Shown: positions 33,991-42,613 of the stretch, piece by piece
Position numbering within the stretch: the first letter of the stretch is position 1
Layout: every line of letters starts with the position of its first letter
Source of the DNA: Candidatus Chryseobacterium colombiense
Lineage (GTDB): Bacteria; Bacteroidota; Bacteroidia; Flavobacteriales; Weeksellaceae
Reading direction: 5' to 3'
DNA: 64,000 nucleotides
Assembly: GCA_029203185.1 (NCBI GenBank)
Contig: CP119310.1
Span: 3,788,001 to 3,852,000 of the forward strand
The notes under the pieces: model-generated
Database searches by the model: none
Told to the model about the DNA's origin: nothing
What the model saw: the letters and a program-made list of their open reading frames with translations, nothing else
Position numbers and translations under genes: made by a program

Positions 33991-36120
33991 TTATAAATTC
34001 TCCAAAATAAAATCAGTCATTTTCTGATACAGCTGTGGTCTTGTCTGTCCGCCATAAATGCCGTGGTTTTTATCAGGATATGCCATAAATTCAAACTGTT
34101 TTTTATTCTGGATCAAGGCTTCAGAAAATTCCATTGAATTCTGGAAATGTACATTGTCATCGGCTGTTCCGTGAATTAACAGGAATTTCCCTTTTAATAA
34201 ATTCGCATATTCAGTAGGTGAATTTTTATCATATCCATCGGGATTTTCCTGTGGGGTTCTTAAAAATCTTTCTGTATAAACTGAATCATAATATCTCCAG
34301 TTAGTCACCGGAGCCACTGCGATTCCCGTTTTGAAAACATCAGCACCTTTAGTCATGGCTAAACTTGCCATATACCCACCAAAGCTCCATCCGAAGATTC
34401 CGATTCTTGATTTATCAATATAGGATTGATTTCCGAACCATTTTGCAGCCGCAATCTGATCTTCAATCTCATATTTTCCTAAATTCATGTACGTTACTTT
34501 TTTGAATTTAGCTCCTTTGTACCCTGTTCCACGTCCGTCAACACAAGCTACAATATAGCCTTTCTGTGCCAACATTTCAAACCAAATCCCGTTTCCGTTA
34601 TCCCAAGAGTTGGCAACCTGTTGAGAACCCGGACCAGAATACTGGAACATGAACAGTGGATATTTTTTGTTCTTATCAAAATTTTTAGGCTTAATGATCC
34701 ATGCGTTCATCTGATCTCCAGCTTCGTTGGGAATCGTGATAAATTCTTTTTCAGTGAAATTATCCGCTTTTAATTTCTGAAGCTGTGCATCATTATTCTG
34801 GAGTTCTTTTACGACTTTACCACTTCCGTCTTTAAGAACGTAAGTGTATGGTTTTGCGGCAGTGGATGAAGTTTCAATAAAGTAATTGTAGCTTTTACTG
34901 AAATTTGCAGAATTGTTTCCTTCTGTATTCGAAATCAACTGGCTTTTTCCGTTTTCAATATTGACTTTGGAAACCACTTTGTTGATACTCCCTTTTTCTG
35001 TTGTCTGTATATAGATTTCTTTGGATTTTGGATTATAACCGTAATAATCTGTTACTTCCCAATTTCCTTTGGTAACCTGCTTTTTCAGTTTTCCGTTCTG
35101 ATCATACCAGTACAGATGACGGTTTCCGTCTCTTTCAGATCCCCAAAGGAAGCTGCTATCATCCAGAAATTCTAATGTTACATTATCTGTATCGATCCAT
35201 TTCTCATCCGTTTCTGTGAAAAGTTTTTTTACTTCTCCGGTTTGAGTATTCACTTTTAAAATATCTGAAGCATTCTGCGTTCTTTCAGAAGTAATAAGGA
35301 CAATTTCATCCGGTTTTGCTGTCTGAATAACATTTGGAATGTAGTAATTTTTAAAATTATCAAGATTTATTTTTGACTTTTTACCACCATCCAAAAGGTA
35401 AATATGAGCAGATACTACAGAGTTTTTTTCTCCTGCTTTTGGATATTTATAACGCATTTCGGTCGGATAAAGCGTTTTTCCATAAATAGGAATATAAATT
35501 TCCGGAACCTGGCTTTCATCAGATTTTACAAAAACAATCGCGTTGGAGTTTTTTGTCCATTCATATTGTCTTGCATGTCCGAATTCTTCTTCATATACCC
35601 AGTCTGCAAGACCATTTAGTATTTTATTTTTAACGCCGTGTTCTGTAACCTGAGTAATTTTTCCTGAACTTAAATCCTGATAAAAAATATTGTTATCTAC
35701 GATGAAAGCTATTTTGGTCGCATCCGGAGAAAATCTCGGCTCCTGAACAGGTTTTCCATCATTTAATGCAATGGTTTTTCCTGATTTCAGATCTTTCACC
35801 TCAAATGTTCCTAAAAAAGAATGTCTGTAAATGGGTTGACTTCCTTTTTGTAATAAAATTTTAGATTCATCATCTGAAAACTCGTAGCTTTCAAAATTTC
35901 CGTCAACAATATTTCCTTCTTTTTGAGAAGTTTTATAAGAATATTTAGCAATTCCGCCTTGTTCGATCACTAAATAATTTTCACCGTTTTTCATGGAAGT
36001 GATTCCGGCAATGCCTTTTCCACGGTAATATCCTGAATATATTTTATCTAAAGTGATTTCCTGTGCAGCTAAACTTTGAAATGCAGCGGCAATTGTAAGC
36101 GTTAATAAGAATTTTTTCAT
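33991..36120 (-). CDS. S9 family dipeptidyl peptidase IV-like enzyme
   Basis: The start is at 36120 (MKKFLLTLTIAAAFQSLAAQ, signal peptide); a longer frame to 36174 would begin upstream of the -7 box. About 709 residues. An eight-bladed propeller (DPPIV N-terminal domain) is followed by the alpha/beta hydrolase domain. Seen are the substrate N-terminus-binding motif DWVYEEEFG, the nucleophile GWSFGGYMAS, the acid in GTADDNVH and the His in PDKNHGIYGG. It should remove Xaa-Pro dipeptides in the periplasm. The three POT carriers just downstream would take these up, so the block forms a peptide-scavenging route (inference from context). Confidence 0.93.
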   Translation of the reverse strand: MKKFLLTLTIAAAFQSLAAQEITLDKIYSGYYRGKGIAGITSMKNGENYLVIEQGGIAKYSYKTSQKEGNIVDGNFESYEFSDDESKILLQKGSQPIYRHSFLGTFEVKDLKSGKTIALNDGKPVQEPRFSPDATKIAFIVDNNIFYQDLSSGKITQVTEHGVKNKILNGLADWVYEEEFGHARQYEWTKNSNAIVFVKSDESQVPEIYIPIYGKTLYPTEMRYKYPKAGEKNSVVSAHIYLLDGGKKSKINLDNFKNYYIPNVIQTAKPDEIVLITSERTQNASDILKVNTQTGEVKKLFTETDEKWIDTDNVTLEFLDDSSFLWGSERDGNRHLYWYDQNGKLKKQVTKGNWEVTDYYGYNPKSKEIYIQTTEKGSINKVVSKVNIENGKSQLISNTEGNNSANFSKSYNYFIETSSTAAKPYTYVLKDGSGKVVKELQNNDAQLQKLKADNFTEKEFITIPNEAGDQMNAWIIKPKNFDKNKKYPLFMFQYSGPGSQQVANSWDNGNGIWFEMLAQKGYIVACVDGRGTGYKGAKFKKVTYMNLGKYEIEDQIAAAKWFGNQSYIDKSRIGIFGWSFGGYMASLAMTKGADVFKTGIAVAPVTNWRYYDSVYTERFLRTPQENPDGYDKNSPTEYANLLKGKFLLIHGTADDNVHFQNSMEFSEALIQNKKQFEFMAYPDKNHGIYGGQTRPQLYQKMTDFILENL

Positions 36121-36138
36121 TTCCAATTTTAAAGATCT

Positions 36139-36146
36139 CAAATATA
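36139..36146 (-). promoter_or_regulatory. Putative -7 box of the DPP-IV-like gene
   Basis: Minus-strand TATATTTG, 18 nt before the ATG at 36120; supports that start. Confidence 0.5.
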
Positions 36147-36239
36147 ATAATTTTATAAATGCTGAAAAAAGCAAATTAAAACGAGGATTTTGGCAACAAA
36201 ATTGAATATAATGAATATATAATCAAATCAATAATAATT

Positions 36240-36713
36240 ATGGAAACGAATGCATTTAACCAAAAGCTAAACCGATATGTTTTAGATAATCAAATTGTAT
36301 ATACCGGATTTTCAAGTTATCATGATGCTGAGCAATGTGCACAGAAAAAAGGAGGAACATTGGTAGAAGTAGGTTTTAAGGACGGAAATGATAATCCTGA
36401 TATTTGTGAAGAAGCGCATTTGATAGAAAAAAAACTTCATTATTATGTAGATGCAGGTGATGAGTATAAATTTATCCATTCATCAGATCCCGGTTTTAGA
36501 AAATATGCAGATGAACTGCAGAAAATAAAAGCAAGTAATGACAAAACAAGCCCTGATGAAAGATATTTTGCCAATTTTGAAATTGAGAATACGGAAGATC
36601 CGATTATTGTATTAAAAAACAATCGATTAGAATCGGTGACTTCCAGAGAGCGTTCAAAGTATTTGAAGCATGCATGTGTTTATGAAATAGGGGTTGCCCT
36701 GCCTAAATCTTAA
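36240..36713 (+). CDS. Hypothetical protein, 157 residues
   Basis: No family recognised. The protein is acidic, soluble, without signal or membrane segment (METNAFNQKLNRYVLDNQIV, FEIENTEDPIIVLKNNRL, ACVYEIGVALPKS). It lies 12 bp before a DUF6496 gene and shares its terminator, so the two are likely a stress-type pair, as DUF6496 proteins resemble small basic plasmid- or DNA-associated proteins. Function unknown. Confidence 0.75.
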   Translation: METNAFNQKLNRYVLDNQIVYTGFSSYHDAEQCAQKKGGTLVEVGFKDGNDNPDICEEAHLIEKKLHYYVDAGDEYKFIHSSDPGFRKYADELQKIKASNDKTSPDERYFANFEIENTEDPIIVLKNNRLESVTSRERSKYLKHACVYEIGVALPKS

Positions 36714-36725
36714 AAATAAAATATT

Positions 36726-36908
36726 ATGAGCAAGACAAAATATTCAGAAAAAGCTCAGGACAAAGTAGGAAAGGTAATGCACGAATTCAAGGAAGGAAAA
36801 CTGAAATCTTCTTCCGGAAAAAAAGTGACGAGCAGAAAACAGGCTGTAGCCATCGGTATTTCTGAAGCAAAAGAAAAAGGTTTAAAAGTACCTTCAAAAA
36901 AGAAATAA
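36726..36908 (+). CDS. DUF6496 small basic protein
   Basis: 60 residues, very Lys-rich, matching the DUF6496 pattern YSEKAQDKVGKVMHEFKEGK and SRKQAVAIGISEAKEKGLKV. The SRKQAVAIGISEA block is shared by many small proteins of soil bacteria. Likely nucleic-acid associated, but the function is not known. Second gene of a two-gene unit closed by a strong terminator. Confidence 0.88.
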   Translation: MSKTKYSEKAQDKVGKVMHEFKEGKLKSSSGKKVTSRKQAVAIGISEAKEKGLKVPSKKK

Positions 36909-36922
36909 ATTTAACGTAAAAT

Positions 36923-36955
36923 AAAAAACGGTTTGAGATTCTCAAACCGTTTTTT
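36923..36955. terminator. Bidirectional terminator between the DUF6496 gene and the phosphorylase gene
   Basis: Perfect 15-bp stem AAAAAACGGTTTGAG against its complement with a 3-nt loop; serves both convergent genes. Confidence 0.92.
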
Positions 36956-36975
36956 ATTTATTTAATGAAGCAGAA

Positions 36976-38640
36976 TTAGCCTTCGTAATTATAGAGAACT
37001 TTGTAATATTCGTCTGCCATTCTATCACTGTTGAACTGATCTTTTACATCATTCATCGCGTTGTGCTGAATTTTTCTCCACGCATTAGGCTTTTCATAAT
37101 AGGTCGGGAGAATTTCGTTTTCCAGGATTTCATATAGTTTATTCAGATCATAAGTATCCTGTTCGTAAACGCTCATATTTTGGTAATCAGCTTTAGGCAC
37201 GACAAATGAATTTTCACCATGTTTTGCAAATTCAGGAATCCATCCGTCATCTGTAGATAAATTGACAGAACCGTTCATTGCTGCTGTCATTCCTGAAGTT
37301 CCTGAAGCTTCTCTCGGAACTCTCGGATTGTTTAACCAAAGATCTGAACCTTGTTTTAAAGATTTACTTAAAGAGAGCTCATAACCTGTAAGAACAGCCA
37401 TACTTTTGTGATTCTTGCTTTCTTCCACTAATGAATTGAAGGTAGAAATTGCAGAATAATCCATTGGGTATGGTTTTCCCGCCCAAATGATCTGAACCGG
37501 ATATTTTGGATGATTTAATAATTTGTATAATCTCTCTTTATCATGCAAAAGCAAATCTGCACGTTTATAACCGGCAAATCTTCTCGCCCAGACAATGGTG
37601 AATATATTGGGATTGAATAGATTTCCTGTCTGATCTGCTACAATTTTGAATAATCTTTTCTTGAGATGCTTTTTGCGATAATCGAAAACGGTCTCATCGT
37701 TCTCATCTTTTGAATTGTAAAGCGGTTTATCTGACCAATATTTGAATTCCTGAGCGTTGGTAATGGACGTGATTCCGCAAATTCCGGGATATTTGCTCCA
37801 CATGGCTCTGGAGACTACCCCATGAAGTTTTGAAACGCCGTTGGCAATTTTTGCCATTTTCAAAGCACAAAGAGAATGGTTGAAGCGGTCATCATCAGAA
37901 CCTTCTATCTTTTTCACTTCTTCCATGCTCAATCCCGAAAAATAGGACATATCATAACATAATTTCAGATTGTGTTTTTCATTTCCTGCTTCTTCAGGAG
38001 TGTGAGTAGTGAAAACCAGTTTTTCTTTTACTTTATTTAAATCTCCATTATACTTTTTCAGCAGATGAAATGCGGCAGGAAGTCCATGAGCTTCATTAAG
38101 ATGGTAAGTATCCCTTTCGATATTCATTTCGTCCAGCAATCTTGCTCCGCCTTTACCCAATAAAATATATTGAGCCAGTTTTGTGGATTCATTCGCATCA
38201 TAAAGCTTATGACAAATTGTTTTTGAAATATGATCGTTCTCCGGAACATCTGTTGATAAGAAAAACATGGGAGCCGTATTGAAAATTTCAGGATCCAGAT
38301 ACCATACTTTTACCCAAACCGGGGCACTGTGTATTTCAATCTGAAATTTTATTCCGGTATCTTCAAGAAAGCTGTACATTTTTCTTGTCCATGTAGGTTG
38401 TAGGGACTGATCATGATTTCTTGCCTGATCATAATATCCGAATTTCCAAAGAATACCGATTCCGATAAGATCCTGCTTCAGGTTATATGCACTTCTCATA
38501 TGGGAACCTGCTAAAAATCCGAGACCACCTGAATATATTTTTAACACCTGTTCAATAGCAAATTCCATTGAAAAATAGGCGACTTTTTTAGAATATTGTG
38601 GATTGATGCTGTAGGGTATTTTAAAGTTTTTAAAATCCAT
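36976..38640 (-). CDS. glgP: GlgP-like alpha-glucan phosphorylase, PLP lysine replaced
   Basis: 554 residues, the short GT35 form. N-terminal SMEFAIEQVLKIYSGGLGFLAGSHMRSA and HLNEAHGLPAAFHLLKK, then VWARRFAGYKRADLLL and IIWAGKPYPMD are typical of the bacterial GlgP group that phosphorolyses glycogen to glucose 1-phosphate. The active-site block that normally reads EASGTSGMK, where Lys binds pyridoxal phosphate, reads EASGTSGMTAAMNG here; T452 is encoded at 37285-37287 as ACA. If it acts, it must do so without the usual Schiff base. The rest of the domain is intact. The gene stands alone, with a -7 box upstream. Confidence 0.9.
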   Translation of the reverse strand: MDFKNFKIPYSINPQYSKKVAYFSMEFAIEQVLKIYSGGLGFLAGSHMRSAYNLKQDLIGIGILWKFGYYDQARNHDQSLQPTWTRKMYSFLEDTGIKFQIEIHSAPVWVKVWYLDPEIFNTAPMFFLSTDVPENDHISKTICHKLYDANESTKLAQYILLGKGGARLLDEMNIERDTYHLNEAHGLPAAFHLLKKYNGDLNKVKEKLVFTTHTPEEAGNEKHNLKLCYDMSYFSGLSMEEVKKIEGSDDDRFNHSLCALKMAKIANGVSKLHGVVSRAMWSKYPGICGITSITNAQEFKYWSDKPLYNSKDENDETVFDYRKKHLKKRLFKIVADQTGNLFNPNIFTIVWARRFAGYKRADLLLHDKERLYKLLNHPKYPVQIIWAGKPYPMDYSAISTFNSLVEESKNHKSMAVLTGYELSLSKSLKQGSDLWLNNPRVPREASGTSGMTAAMNGSVNLSTDDGWIPEFAKHGENSFVVPKADYQNMSVYEQDTYDLNKLYEILENEILPTYYEKPNAWRKIQHNAMNDVKDQFNSDRMADEYYKVLYNYEG

Positions 38641-38666
38641 AAATCACAGTTTTATAATTGAAGGGG

Positions 38667-38674
38667 CAAAGGTA
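38667..38674 (-). promoter_or_regulatory. Putative -7 box of the phosphorylase gene
   Basis: Minus-strand TACCTTTG, 26 nt before the ATG at 38640; matches TAnnTTTG. Confidence 0.5.
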
Positions 38675-38840
38675 TTAATTATCAAAGTAAACTTTATGTT
38701 AATTATAAGAGAAATTATTTCTAAAAGCATTTTTTGAATTGTTTTTTTGCTTACCTTTAAGTGTAAATTTTTGATAATCAAAACTTCAAGAGCTTGATCC
38801 GGAAGTTTTATGTGTTCCATAACAATAAAATAATAAGCAC

Positions 38841-39638
38841 ATGAAAAAGGCATTTTCTGATGAAGATTTAATTAAAAATCTGAGCTTATATTATCTGAAC
38901 CGACATTTGAAAAAAAAGCCGATAGAGAAGTATCATCGTAAAATTGATGAATCACCTTTGCATGATCGTGAAAAATATAAAAAGAAAGCCGAGATTTTAT
39001 TGTTGAATTCATTTATGCATCATTTTCCGGAAGTACAGTTTGAAAACCTTACCTGTGAGAGTCCAGACTTTATCGCTAAACTAAACGACAAAAAGATTGG
39101 AATAGAGCTTACAGAGGTGATCAATCATCTTGAAATGAAAAAAGTTGAAAGCAGCTTAAATAAAATTTTTCGCCAGACAGAAATATTATTGGAACAAGAA
39201 GACACTACGAAGTATCGTGGTGTTTATTTTTTAGAATTCTACACTCATATTAAGCTGGATTCCTTGGAGCATCAGGAAGAAATTATTCAGAATATCTATA
39301 GGAGTATAAAAAAAGGAAAACCGTTTGGGATTGTGAAAAGTGTGCGAAAATCTTTTCATCGGAGAAATGTTTTTATTACCCATGAATATACTATGAGCTT
39401 GTTTGATGAGCTTTGTTCTGAAAAAATCTTAGAGCTGATCGAAAAGAAAAATGAAAAATTTCCTTACTACGACAGCAGTGTTGATGAATGTTGGCTGGTC
39501 ATTGTTTCAGATATGAATTCTTTGGCTTCCCGATATACTTTCATTCAGGATAAAGAACATTTGAATGAGGTAAAAAGTCCTTTTCATAAAATTTTTCACC
39601 TTGAAAATATGTGTGGGAATATTACGAGTATAAAATAG
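38841..39638 (+). CDS. Hypothetical protein with a possible PD-(D/E)xK nuclease-like core
   Basis: 265 residues, soluble, Lys/Glu-rich, no signal peptide. After a helical start there is KKKAEILLLNSFMHHFPE (E51), then SPDFIAKLNDKKIGIELTEV. This layout, a PD at 75-76 and an ExT at 89-91 across a beta hairpin, resembles the PD-(D/E)xK core, with Thr instead of the last Lys. The C-terminus (VDECWLVIVSDMNSLASRYT) is a hydrophobic strand of the same kind of fold. I do not recognise a named family, and the nuclease idea is only a motif-level guess. It stands alone, divergent from glgP. Confidence 0.7.
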   Translation: MKKAFSDEDLIKNLSLYYLNRHLKKKPIEKYHRKIDESPLHDREKYKKKAEILLLNSFMHHFPEVQFENLTCESPDFIAKLNDKKIGIELTEVINHLEMKKVESSLNKIFRQTEILLEQEDTTKYRGVYFLEFYTHIKLDSLEHQEEIIQNIYRSIKKGKPFGIVKSVRKSFHRRNVFITHEYTMSLFDELCSEKILELIEKKNEKFPYYDSSVDECWLVIVSDMNSLASRYTFIQDKEHLNEVKSPFHKIFHLENMCGNITSIK

Positions 39639-39711
39639 TTTTTGCTTAATCATTTTCATAAATTTAATTATTTCTTGTTTTTGGCATTAAATATTTTGTT
39701 TTCTCTGTTTT

Positions 39712-39742
39712 TTGTTATTATTCATTTAAATTATTATATTTG
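39712..39742 (+). promoter_or_regulatory. Promoter of the type B T9SS cargo gene
   Basis: TTTG at 39712-39715, 19 nt, TATATTTG at 39735-39742. A good match to the Bacteroidota promoter. It also shows that a GTG at 39745 is too close to the start site and that ATG 39775 is correct. Confidence 0.7.
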
Positions 39743-39774
39743 AGGTGCTTTTAAAATTTAATAACCACTGGATA

Positions 39775-41871
39775 ATGAAAAAAACTTTACTATTATTTCT
39801 TTTATTATTATCACAAGTTTATTTTTCTCAGGCCGATTGCTCCACTGCATTGTCAGTTTGCGGAAATTCGAGTATTACCTATAGTCCTACAGGAATAGGG
39901 TTGGTTAATGAAACCCTGGGAGGTTGTTTAACTACAGGTGAGCATAATTCAATATGGTATAAACTTACTATTGCAACCAGCGGAACACTTACTTTTGATC
40001 TGGTTCCCAATGATCCGGGTGCGGATTATGACTGGGCGATCTACGGGCCTAATGCAACCTGCGGAAACTTGGGATCGCCAATACGTTGTAATGCAGCTAC
40101 GGTAATTGGGGTAGGTGCAAATACGGGGATGAATATGACCAGTACAATTACCAGTGCAGCAGGAGGTTCAACGACACCTTATTGCATGTATATGGATGTT
40201 GTGGCTGGACAAACCTATTATCTTTATATCGATAACTGGGTAGGATCAGGGAGCAGTACGGTGGCTCCGTTTTCTTTAACATGGGGTGGAACAGCAACGT
40301 TGGCTTCTCCTTTTACGGATCCTGTTTTGCAGCCACATCCGTTTTCTCCACCGGGAATTCCTGCTGCAAATCCAAATAATCCGAGAGAAATTCTTATTTG
40401 CGCAAATCCGGCCATTTTTGATTTCAGTACCCTGACTGCAGGAATCCTGAATGGAAATCCTAATTTCGTCATTACTTATCATACCACTCAAAATGATGCA
40501 CTTGCCGGAACAAATCCTATTTTGGCGCCTATAACAGTAAATACTACTACCATTTATTATTACAGCATACATTATTTAGATCCTTCAAATCCTAATAATC
40601 CAATCAATTTCTGCAGGCAGATTGGTAAGTTCAAATTTAAATTAGGAGGAATCACGGGTAACAATGTTACTTTATATGCCTGTAATAATTATAAATCAGG
40701 AAAAGGACTGTTTGATTTGACAAGTGCCAATGTTTTCGGCGGATCGGGTGTGACGATCAAATATTACCTGACCATGGCTGACCTCAATGCAGGAACAGGG
40801 CAGATTTCAAATCCGAGCCAATATTTATCAGCAGAAGGCGTGGTGTATGCATCAATAAAAACTTCACAAGGATGCTCTACTACAGCGGTTATTACCCTTA
40901 AATTTTATCCTGAAGTGATTGTGAATGATGCTTCTTTAAGAGCATGTGCGTCAGAAAAAGATCCGAACATAGCTTCTTTTAATTTAACAACGGTATCAGT
41001 AACGACACAGAGTGGTATCACTAAAAAATATTATGCGTCTGTAGCTAATGCAATTAATGGGACTAATGAAATACTGAATCCTGCAGTCTATATTTCTTCT
41101 CAAGGAGCTGCATATGTAAAAGTAATAGATGGAAATGGGTGTTATGGTATTGCTAAAATAGCATTGTCTATAATCCCAGCTACCTATTCATCAGTTCTAA
41201 AAGATAAAACGATTTGTATTGAAGATAAAACTACTCTGGACGCAGGAGCCGGATTTGATGGATATGAATGGAGTACGGGAGCAACTACACAGGCTATTAC
41301 AAACGTAAATGTGGGAACGTATTGGGTAAAACTGAAAAAAGGAGAATGTATTGCTATACAGACCGTAAAAGTGCATGCTTCCGAAGAGCCTGTAGTAGTA
41401 AGCATTGATATTTCTAACACGACCGTTACAATAAATGTTACAGGTGGTACATCGCCATACAAATATTCAATGGACAATATTCAATGGCAGGATTCTAATG
41501 TCTTTACAAACATTAAAAGAGGGGATCATACCATCTATGTAAAAGATGCTTATAACTGTTCACCTGTAGATGTTGTCATTGTTGTTCCTAACTTAATTAA
41601 TGCCATTACACCAAACGGAGACGGAATCAATGATGTTATTGATTATTCGGCCTTGGCCAATAAAGACAATCTGGTATTTAATATTTATGACAGATATGGA
41701 AACAAAGTTTTCCAGGCAGATAAATTTAATAATTATAAATGGGACGGAACTGCCGGAAACAAACCTGTTCAAACAGGAAATTACTGGTATTCTATAACCT
41801 GGAATGAACCGAGCAAACAGCATACTCCTGTCAAATATACAGGATGGGTAATGGTAAAAAACAGAAAATAA
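39775..41871 (+). CDS. T9SS type B sorted cell-surface protein
   Basis: 698 residues from ATG 39775, with a signal peptide (MKKTLLLFLLLLSQVYFSQ). A jelly-roll-like N-terminal domain (NSIWYKLTIATSGTLTFDLV, DYDWAIYGPNATCG, YYLYIDNWVGSGS) is followed by repeated Ig-like segments with recurring Cys and NG-rich turns (VNDASLRACASEKDPN, CIEDKTTLDAGAGFDGYEWS). The C-terminus ITPNGDGINDVIDYS, FNIYDRYGNKVFQ, WDGTAGNKPVQTGNYWY is the gliding-motility-associated type B sorting domain. The protein should be exported by the Gld machine encoded near 54-58 kb. Its role is probably surface attachment, by analogy; no catalytic domain is visible. Confidence 0.9.
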   Translation: MKKTLLLFLLLLSQVYFSQADCSTALSVCGNSSITYSPTGIGLVNETLGGCLTTGEHNSIWYKLTIATSGTLTFDLVPNDPGADYDWAIYGPNATCGNLGSPIRCNAATVIGVGANTGMNMTSTITSAAGGSTTPYCMYMDVVAGQTYYLYIDNWVGSGSSTVAPFSLTWGGTATLASPFTDPVLQPHPFSPPGIPAANPNNPREILICANPAIFDFSTLTAGILNGNPNFVITYHTTQNDALAGTNPILAPITVNTTTIYYYSIHYLDPSNPNNPINFCRQIGKFKFKLGGITGNNVTLYACNNYKSGKGLFDLTSANVFGGSGVTIKYYLTMADLNAGTGQISNPSQYLSAEGVVYASIKTSQGCSTTAVITLKFYPEVIVNDASLRACASEKDPNIASFNLTTVSVTTQSGITKKYYASVANAINGTNEILNPAVYISSQGAAYVKVIDGNGCYGIAKIALSIIPATYSSVLKDKTICIEDKTTLDAGAGFDGYEWSTGATTQAITNVNVGTYWVKLKKGECIAIQTVKVHASEEPVVVSIDISNTTVTINVTGGTSPYKYSMDNIQWQDSNVFTNIKRGDHTIYVKDAYNCSPVDVVIVVPNLINAITPNGDGINDVIDYSALANKDNLVFNIYDRYGNKVFQADKFNNYKWDGTAGNKPVQTGNYWYSITWNEPSKQHTPVKYTGWVMVKNRK

Positions 41872-41890
41872 ATGAACCTGAAATAACAAA

Positions 41891-41917
41891 GCCGTCACGA
41901 AAGTGGCGGTTTTTTAT
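41891..41917 (+). terminator. Intrinsic terminator after the type B cargo gene
   Basis: 7-bp stem CCGTCAC / GTGGCGG with a GAAA tetraloop and a run of seven T. Confidence 0.9.
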
Positions 41918-41955
41918 TGGAAAAAACTTTAAATTAGTAAGTCAAATTACAACGT

Positions 41956-42546
41956 ATGAAAGATTTATTCATAAAACGTTTTCAGTATTATAAAATGCTT
42001 GGTGATAAGTCGTTTGAGCAACTTTCTGACGAGCAGATGTTTTGGCAGTTCAATGAAGAAAGCAATTCAATTGCGGTTATTGTAAAGCATATTGCAGGAA
42101 ATATGTTGTCCAGATGGACGGATTTCTTGACAGAAGATGGAGAAAAATCTTGGAGAAACCGGGATGAAGAATTTGTCAATACCTTTAAAGAAAAAAGGTG
42201 GGTTTTGGAATATTGGGAAAAAGGCTGGGAATGTCTTTTTAACGCATTGAATCAAATTGATGATACAAATTTATATTCCACCATTTATATAAGAGGTGAA
42301 TCACATTCTGTGATCGATGCCGTTTTTCGCCAACTGGCCCATTATCCTTATCATATCGGACAAATCGTATATATTGCAAAAATGATGAAAAATGATGACT
42401 GGAAAACACTTTCTATTGCCAGAAACAAATCTCAAGAATTCAATGCAGAAATGAAAGATAAATTTTCTGAAAATGATTTAGATTTAAATTCTTCGCCAGT
42501 TTGTTATCAAAACAGTTCCGAAGTTCGGGATGAATTTAAGCAATAG
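41956..42546 (+). CDS. DUF1572 (DinB-superfamily) protein
   Basis: 196 residues forming a DinB-like four-helix bundle. Conserved His residues that would bind a metal are seen in AVIVKHIAGNMLSRW and LAHYPYHIGQIVYIAKMM. Members of this superfamily are metal-dependent, often thiol-transferase-like proteins, but DUF1572 itself has no assigned reaction. It lies between a terminator and the mtaB promoter and is probably transcribed alone. Confidence 0.88.
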   Translation: MKDLFIKRFQYYKMLGDKSFEQLSDEQMFWQFNEESNSIAVIVKHIAGNMLSRWTDFLTEDGEKSWRNRDEEFVNTFKEKRWVLEYWEKGWECLFNALNQIDDTNLYSTIYIRGESHSVIDAVFRQLAHYPYHIGQIVYIAKMMKNDDWKTLSIARNKSQEFNAEMKDKFSENDLDLNSSPVCYQNSSEVRDEFKQ

Positions 42547-42579
42547 ATTGAATCAATTTAAAAATCATATTAAAATTAC

Positions 42580-42587
42580 TATCTTTG
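42580..42587 (+). promoter_or_regulatory. Putative -7 box of mtaB
   Basis: TATCTTTG, followed by CATCC, resembles the two tRNA promoters downstream. The expected -33 position reads TTTA. Confidence 0.5.
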
Positions 42588-42613
42588 CATCCACAAAAAT
42601 CAGGAGTACATAA

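Noticed and set aside
38644..38853. Open frame of 69 codons on the minus strand upstream of the phosphorylase gene
   Set aside because: It spans the -7 promoter box of that gene, has no family features and overlaps the start of the plus-strand gene at 38841.
39745..39774. Alternative GTG start of the type B T9SS cargo gene
   Set aside because: It lies 3 nt after the -7 box, before the likely transcript start, and the signal peptide begins at ATG 39775.
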